Assembly: GCA_023313575.1 (NCBI GenBank)
Contig: JAJTTP010000020.1
Coordinates: 186,001-250,000 of the forward strand
DNA from: Eutypella sp. D-1
Lineage: Eukaryota; Ascomycota; Sordariomycetes; Xylariales; Diatrypaceae
Length of the DNA: 64,000 nucleotides
Direction of reading: 5' to 3'
Below, piece after piece: positions 57,906 to 64,000 of this stretch; positions within the stretch are counted from its first letter, which is position 1, and the number at the start of each line of letters is the position of its first letter. The notes under the pieces were generated by a model. It saw only the letters and a list, made by a program, of their open reading frames with translations. It was not told the origin of the DNA and made no database searches. Position numbers and translations under genes: made by a program.

Positions 57906-58504
57906 GCTATCGACCATTCGCTCGTTCGTTCGTTCATCCGCTCGTGCATTCACTCACTCACTACTCCTACAGCAGGCGGTTCGTACATCTCCCCCCGGCC
58001 CCCCTGCCCCCTCCCCTAAGCTCTATCCCCTCCTTTCTTTGAATACATAGTATACCTTAAGTAGTTCCATACCTCCGCCAGGAACTCTGCGTGACCGCAG
58101 GTAGACTACCAAACCAAGCCAAGCCAAGTCAAGTCAAGCCGGTAAGGGTAAGGCATAAAAGGCAGTCCATCTATCGCGAGACTCCATCATAATCATACCG
58201 CGCAGCAGTCGCGGGCAGTGGATTTGTAGCCTAACACTCACACTCCACGCTCGCAGCCACAGGAACAAGCCTGCCCTGCCCTGTCCCTTACCCTGACACT
58301 TACCCTGACACTGACCTACGACCACACAAGACGTCAGCGGCCGTGGCGGCCTGACGAAACTGCCTTACCGCGGCCGCGACAAGTGCTGGACAGCCGCCAT
58401 CCACTTCTGCTCATCGTTCCTATTATCGCGCAACACGGTCAGCAACTAGCACCACAACAACAAGGAGCGTATTAAGCAGCACAAAAAAGGAGAGGAACTC
58501 GAAC

Positions 58505-61500
58505 TCACCGATCAAACCTCAATAACTTCCCCAAGACCGGGACAAGCTGCGCGCGCACCTTCTCATCTTTGACCTCGAGGAACTGGAGGAGTATAGTCTT
58601 GAGATACATCGTATCGACCCCCGCACCGGCACCGGCACCCGCAGCACCGCCAGGGGCAGGCGATCCCGCGCGAGCGCCGTTAATCCCACTGCGGGAACTA
58701 TCCACACTACTGCGACTCCCGGCAGCATCACCACCAGCGACGAGTTTCGCCTGCACAGCACGAAGATCCCTGCGGGCGCCTTCATAGCGGGCCCTCGCCT
58801 CATCGAGGGCGCGACGGAGCTCTGCCTGCGCAGTTTCTGCATCGCGGACCTGGGCCTCGGAGGCATCGAGGGCATCGCGGAGGTTCTGGACGGCAAGTTG
58901 GAGATCCTTGGTCTCGGCATCCGATTTTTCGCGTCCCCTTTCCAGGGCCTCGCTGCGCTGCTTGTGTTCCGCCGCAGCAGCGGCGAGGTCGTCGCGTTCC
59001 GTGGTTCTAGTGCGGAGGTCGCGCTCGAGGTCGCGGAGGCGGAGTTTAAGGTCTTCGGCTTCGCGGGCGCGTTTGCGGGCCGAGGTCGCGGCTTCGTCTT
59101 CGGCGCGGTCGCGGTCCTCGACCGCGGCGTCGAGACGGGTTTGCAAGTCACGGACTTTGGCGTCGGCGCGACCGTCGACGTCGGCGAGGAGGCGGCGCAT
59201 CGTCTCGCCTTCGCGCGTGCGCTCCGCGAGGTGGCGCTGCGCCTCGGCGAGTTCTTCCTCGAGGGACTCGGCCTGCGCGCGGGCCTCGCGCAGCTGCACC
59301 GTCAGCTCCGCCGTCTGGTCGCGCATCGAGCCCAGTAAGCCCTGTGCGTTGTTGTACTGCTGCGTCCGCAGGTCCGCCTCCTCGCGCGCCAGCGTCTTTT
59401 CTTGCTCCAGTTTTTGTAGGTTCGCCTCGAGCTCCTCGATCCGGGGTTGTAAGCCGTCTAGCTCCTCGCGCACCGAGGCGAGCTCGCGCTCCGCTTTTTC
59501 GGCCTTGGCGGCGAATTCGATCTTTTCGGCTTCCGAGCGCCGGAGGTCGCGGCCCGCGACGCGTCGCTCGTCCTCGAGGCGTGCGCGCGCCGTCTTCTCG
59601 GCACCGAGCCGGTCATTGAGGACGCGGATCTCGTTTTCGCGGTCGGCGGCGAGGCGCTGCGAGCGCGTGATTTCGTTCTTGAGCTCCTTCTCCTTCTTCT
59701 CGAGAGCGCGCACCTCGTTCTGCTTCGCCGCCAATTCGTCCTTGGTCGTCTTGAGCGCCGCGGAATCTTGGCGGAGACTCTTGAGCTCGGGCTGCGCCTT
59801 GGAGAGGATCTCGCGGAGCTCCGTGAGGTCTTTGTAGCGAGTTTGCGCAAGCTGTTGCGCGGCTCCTAGATCCGACTGGAGCGTCTGGGATTTGATCTTC
59901 AGCTCGTCGAATTCGGCCTTCATGGTGTCGTGTTCAGTCTGTAATTTTGAGTTCGTTTCTGCGCCAGCAGTAAATGTGGCGACCTCTTGTTCAAGCTCGG
60001 TGATTCGTGCTTGTAGTGTGACCTTCTCCGACTCAAGCCCCTTGATCTTCTCTTTCGCCTCGACATGGTCCTGGCCAATGCTGATGAGGTTCTCCTGCAT
60101 GTTCTCGATCTCTTCCCGAAGATCCTCCTCAGACTTCCTCTGCTTAGAGAGACGCTCGATCTGGGTATCTTTCTGCGTGATCTCATCTTTGAGCTTGGCG
60201 ATTTCCTCGTTGAGTGCCTCAGAGCCAGTCTCTTCCGGTACCTGCTCTGAAGTCTCACTAGGTGCGGCCTCGACGGTAGGAGAGGCAGCGGCAGCGGTAG
60301 CGGCAGCAGCGGCAGCCCCAGCACCTCCCTTCTTCTTTTTCTTGTTGTTCTTCTTCTTGGAACCTCCGCCGGTGGACGCAGCTGGCGGTACTGCTAGATT
60401 CTGAGGGGTGGAAGCAGGCTGTTTGGGAGCCGACTGTATTTGCTTAGTGAGGTCGTCGATCTTCTTCTGGGCCTCAGTCTTGGATTCCTTCAAGGAGTTT
60501 ATTTCGCTCGTCAAATCTTTGATCTTCTTTTCCAGCTCAGACTTGGCCTTGTCGACATCCTTCAACTTTGTGCTTAGGTCAGTGTTCTCCTTCTTGGATG
60601 TCGTAATCTTAGACTCGTGCTCCTTAGCTGTAGATGCCGCCTTCGATTTTTCGTTCTCGAGGCTCGTCTCCACTTCGCGTAGCTTGGATTGGGTCTCTCC
60701 GAGCTTCTCGGTCAGGGACTTGATTTCAGTATTTCTGGCGTCAAGTTGAACTTGTAGGGAATCTTGCACTGCGGCTTTGTCGCGCGTTTCGCTGAGTTCT
60801 CTCGTGGCCTTCTCGAGGCTTTCGACCAGCTCAGTACTGTTCTCCTTAGCAACAGCGAGTTCCTCTTTCAGGATGGTCACCTCGGACTTCAGCTTGGTGA
60901 TTTCCTCCGACTTGGAAGTCACTTCGGCTTGTAGCTGGGGGATCTCGTCATCGTAGGAGAACATGTCCTCGCCGACGTCCTTGTCATCGCTAGTGGGGAT
61001 AGGCTTATGTCTCGGCGAGAAAACACCCAGTATGGAGGATACCGGTGATTTGAGGCCAGACGGCGCTGTTTCCGGCTTTTCTTCCCCATCGTCCTTCTTA
61101 GCGCCTGGGCTGGTATCGGTCTGGGTATCGGCGTGCGCGGTGTCTTGATCAGGCTTGGCGGCTTTGAGAGTGGTGACTTCTTCCTTGAGAGAGGCCAGTT
61201 CCTTTTCAGCTTCTTCGGCCTTTTTCTTGAACGTGTCCTTCTCCCCGGATACGCGCTTCAGCTCCTCCATTACCATGTCGCCCTTCAGGTTGAGCTGGTT
61301 CAGGTATTCGATAAGGGCGGTGGGGTCTTTGATGGTAATCAAGGGGGTATTCTCGCGTAGGGCGCGCTCGAAGGGCTCGACGGATATGGCACGTCCATGT
61401 GCGACGCGGTAATGTCTTAGGAGCTCTGTAGGACATAGCCTTGTCAGTGCGACTTCCACTGACGTATCAAGGTGGTATCAGATGTTATTAGATGGAGAAG

Positions 61501-62157
61501 CTTTCGACCCGTACCTGGATAGGTAGACTCAAGTTTCTCAAGTTTACGCAGCTTGGTCTTGATATGCGGTGGCAGCTCTGCCGGCGCGCTATTCTTCGCA
61601 TCCTTCGTATCCTTTCCATCTTTCCCATCGTCTGTAGTCTTCGATTTCTCCTCCCCAGTCGCAGGTTTTTCAGCACCCTTTTCATTGCCGTTGCTCAAGG
61701 GTTCCGTCTTCGACTCCTTCGCATCCTTCTTAGGCGGTACAGGTTGCAGGGTAGCGGTCCCCGTGAGCGTTTTGGCATCATCGTCGTCTTCATCGTCAAT
61801 TACAAAGGCAGCTTCGAAGACAGAAGGGTCAGGGTTAGGGCCGGTTTCGCCATTAGCGACATCCTGACTCGGCTTCTTCAGTTTCCTCCTACCGCCGGCA
61901 GGCGAGTGAACACTGTTGTTTCTGGATACGGAGGCTAGACGGCCGGAAGAGCTGGAGGGAGAGTTGGATCTCTGTTCGGCTAGAGCCTTTTGGCGAGCCT
62001 GCTCTTGGGCGACGGTCCGGTCGAATGCCTCTCTTAGGCTCTGGAGATATCGTGTAAGTTAGTTGTCGGTTACTTGTAACGTATGCGATCAAGGCGCGCC
62101 TTTGCGAACTTGCATGCGCAGGAAGGACATGGAGATGGATTGACATACCGAGAACAT
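58505..62157 (-). CDS. GRIP-domain golgin, Imh1-like
   Basis: Long coiled-coil tether of the trans-Golgi, 1151 aa, exons 62157-62149 (only nine coding bases, MFS), 62040-61515 and 61425-58505. N-terminal part is disordered and charged. A conserved block (KLRKLEKLESTYP-ELLRHYRVAH, around residue 165-185) spans the second intron. Nearly continuous heptad coiled coil follows from about 205 to 1080, broken near residues 530-560 by a Lys/Asn run and an Ala run. The C-terminal GRIP domain (about 1110-1151: MYLKTILLQFLEVKDEKVRAQLVPVLGKLL) has the Tyr that binds Arl1-GTP in characterised golgins. Roles are vesicle capture and Golgi retrieval. Arg/Glu-rich, very GC-rich 3' half. Divergent from lunapark 1.57 kb away. 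Confidence 0.92.
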
Positions 62158-63724
62158 GGCGATTTGGTTAAACGAGGTTGGCCAATGCTATGTTTAGCTA
62201 ACAACGACATGTGTTGTGATTGTGGCCATGCGCAGTGACTCTGGCGACTCTGGCGACTCTGGTAATTATCGTCGGGTATCTTGAATCTTTACATGCAGCA
62301 GCTCAACTTCCTTCGTTGTTTAGTTCAGCTTAGTTGCCCAAGTAGGTGGTAAGGTATGTACGTCGGTGTACCATAGAGTTTGATCGGAGTAGTAGTGAAA
62401 TGTTTAGTAGTAGTAGACATAAAGCAGGTTCCTATATAGAAAATCATCTGTGTTGTAATATTGTGTGTGTGATATTGTAGTGTACTTGATTTAATGGTTT
62501 GGTGTTGTAAAAAGGAAGGCTTGCGATCAGATAAGAAGAAGGGAAGTTGATAGGTGTAAGTTAACGTGTAAGTGAACATCCATAACTAAAATGTCAGACT
62601 GCAGTGTGTTCCATTGCTTCTATTATCTTGGCAGTTGTTGCTTACCTAGGTACTTACATACGGCCTATGTACAACTTGATACAAGACATGCTGCATCATA
62701 ACTAATATTATATCTAAGTGTCGGCCCCGTTTAAGTGAATGAGGCCAAGCCTTATATAATGCCTAACCGATAATCTCTGCAGAAGTCCCTCTGCACACAC
62801 TTTAGTAGGAAATTGACTTTCACTTTCATTCTTCAGGTGCTGAAAAGAACCTTATGCCCAGATAGGTAATTGTCCCTTCCATGTGTGTGTAGGAGCCTGC
62901 CTGCAGCCGGGAAGGTGCGATATCCTGATTTACCGGCTTGAGCGGCACTTCAAGTATCTACAAACCAAGCATGTATGTATGAGTACATATGGCAGCCTGA
63001 TATGTATATCCTAAAGTTAAGTACTCTGGGAGCCTAAGTAGAACCCTGTAAGTAAGTACTTAGAGGTACGTAAGTAGGTGGTCTGTGCCGGAGCTTGTAA
63101 TCCCCCCCTTCAGCCCCTAATCCCTAACTAACATTGGTGGACCTAGCAAGACCTAGAGCTCCAGTCTAGTGTCCTTCCAGGATTGGATAGGATAGGTTGG
63201 AACTTGTCATGATCAATACATTTCTAGAATAACTATTATTTACTTGCATGTGACGTATCCATCTTCTTATCTTCTTCACACATTTCCCAACTTCTTAAAC
63301 CTATTTTCACATAACTTCTTGCGATGCCTTCCCTTTTCATGAGGTAGATTCGTACTTCCTTCTTATTTATTTCCACTTCTTCACCTGTTGGGTACCTAAC
63401 TTTGTCTCTCGCCCTAAGGTTTTATTTATTCTTCTTCTCTCCAGCACAGCTTCCTCAAGCAATCACATCTCCCATTATCCCATTCTTCCCTTCTCCTTTT
63501 GTTTTTAGCCATCGTTCTTCACTTCTTATTCCCTAAATCCCACCACGCACGCACCCTTTTTTTTTTCTCTCAGGTCCCTTCCTCCTTTTACCTAAGCTTC
63601 TAACCTCCTATTTCTATTTCTGTTCCCCATACCTGTTATACATACCCCTTCTGGAATAAATCCCGAACTACTATGAGCCGGCTTTGATACCCAACTTTTA
63701 CATTTCTGTCTACCTGAAGCTATC
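62158..63724. other. Divergent intergenic region, golgin / lunapark
   Basis: 1.57 kb holding both promoters and 5' leaders. The golgin side has a 9-bp tandem GACTCTGGC near 62237-62262. The lunapark side is strongly CT-rich (63270-63720), as is common for fungal housekeeping leaders. No gene or RNA recognised between. Confidence 0.6.
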
Positions 63725-64000
63725 ATGGTTTCCCTCTGGCCCTTCAAGGTGAGTTCGCACTTCCCTATCTATACCGACTACAAACACACACACATACACA
63801 TGAACCTATGCACCTCTAAGCTTCACCTCAAACTAATGATACCTACCATATAAATCAGGGCCAAGACTCCTCCCCGGCCTCATTCGAGAGGACCCTCTCC
63901 AACCTCTCCAAGAAGATCACCGAGACGCAAGCTCGCCTCGACCAGATCCGAACCAGCTCGCGCCGCACCAAAGTCCTCTGGACCCTCTATCTCAGCTTCG
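63725..64000 (+). CDS. Lunapark, ER junction formation protein (3' end outside window)
   Basis: N-terminal part of the lunapark homologue that stabilises three-way junctions of the tubular ER. Exon 1 is 63725-63748 (MVSLWPFK), intron 63749-63858, exon 2 from 63859 to beyond the window. The readable protein (GQDSSPASFERTLSNLSKKI, TETQARLDQIRTSSRRTKVLWTLYLSF) has the short N-terminal tip, coiled-coil stretch and the start of the first membrane segment typical of fungal lunapark. The tandem transmembrane hairpin and the zinc finger lie outside the window. Confidence 0.88.

Larger units (their letters stand above)
54211..58504. other. Gene-free region with palindrome and microsatellites
   Basis: 4.3 kb with no supported gene. 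The first 600 bp are the MFS promoter, with a perfect palindrome at 54516-54532. The right 1.2 kb holds CA, GCCAT and CAAGC-type repeats and the 3' flank of the golgin gene. Open frames around 54357-54946 and 56508-56915 overlap in many frames and lack domain features. Confidence 0.55.

Noticed and set aside
58898..59837. Long plus-strand frame (309 codons) opposite the golgin
   Set aside because: Mirror of the Arg/Glu-rich, GC-rich coiled-coil coding strand; Ser/Arg-rich shadow without independent support.
1..64000. CRISPR arrays, insertion sequences or intact transposons
   Set aside because: No direct repeats with regular spacers, no transposase or reverse-transcriptase motifs, and a eukaryotic context.

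Overview
The window reads as nuclear DNA of a filamentous ascomycete (Pezizomycotina). Genes carry short introns (about 50-110 nt) with GT..AG borders and CTAAC/CTAAT-like branch sites. The gene content is typically fungal: a membrane-anchored GH17 glucanase, F-box proteins, an AA1-like secreted protein, a CAP protein, a GRIP golgin, lunapark, and an intron-containing tRNA-Ile. A Sordariomycete, possibly Xylariales, is my guess from the general look of the genes and the many CCTA/TAGG tracts. All gene models are hand-spliced by reading frame and family motifs.

Layout. 1-1.35 kb: 3' part of a PaxM-like FAD monooxygenase. 1.35-6.3 kb: gene-empty, rich in simple repeats and homopolymers. 6.3-8.9 kb: GH17 type II membrane glucanase. 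11.6-13.1 kb: F-box protein with a probable premature stop. 14.3-25.5 kb: accessory metabolic stretch with a phenol 2-monooxygenase (8 exons), an EutQ-like cupin, an F-box protein, an MFS sugar-type transporter and a divergently transcribed phytanoyl-CoA-type dioxygenase. 26-30 kb: a Cys/His-rich N-terminus protein of unknown function and a membrane-anchored TAP-like serine hydrolase. 31-33.4 kb: iron-sulfur L-serine dehydratase with a long internal insertion and a C-terminal cysteine. 34.7-35.4 kb: secreted CAP protein. 37.7 kb: tRNA-Ile(AAT). 39.6-41.8 kb: caspase-domain protein. 45.6-46.6 kb: three-exon gene of an uncharacterised fungal family. 47.4-48.0 kb: secreted AA1-like protein. 50.4-54.2 kb: guanine deaminase and a second sugar-type MFS permease. 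58.5-62.2 kb: Imh1-like GRIP golgin, divergent from lunapark at 63.7 kb, which runs off the window.

How the genes may work together. The phenol hydroxylase, cupin, transporter and 2-oxoglutarate dioxygenase could form a small catabolic or tailoring cluster for an aromatic compound. This is inference from adjacency: no backbone synthase and no pathway-specific transcription factor was found. The golgin/lunapark pair and the GH17, serine dehydratase and guanine deaminase genes look like ordinary housekeeping genes. I did not find a clearly new multi-gene system. The best leads are the metabolic cluster, the serine dehydratase architecture, the F-box gene with an in-frame UGA, and the uncharacterised 45.6 kb gene.
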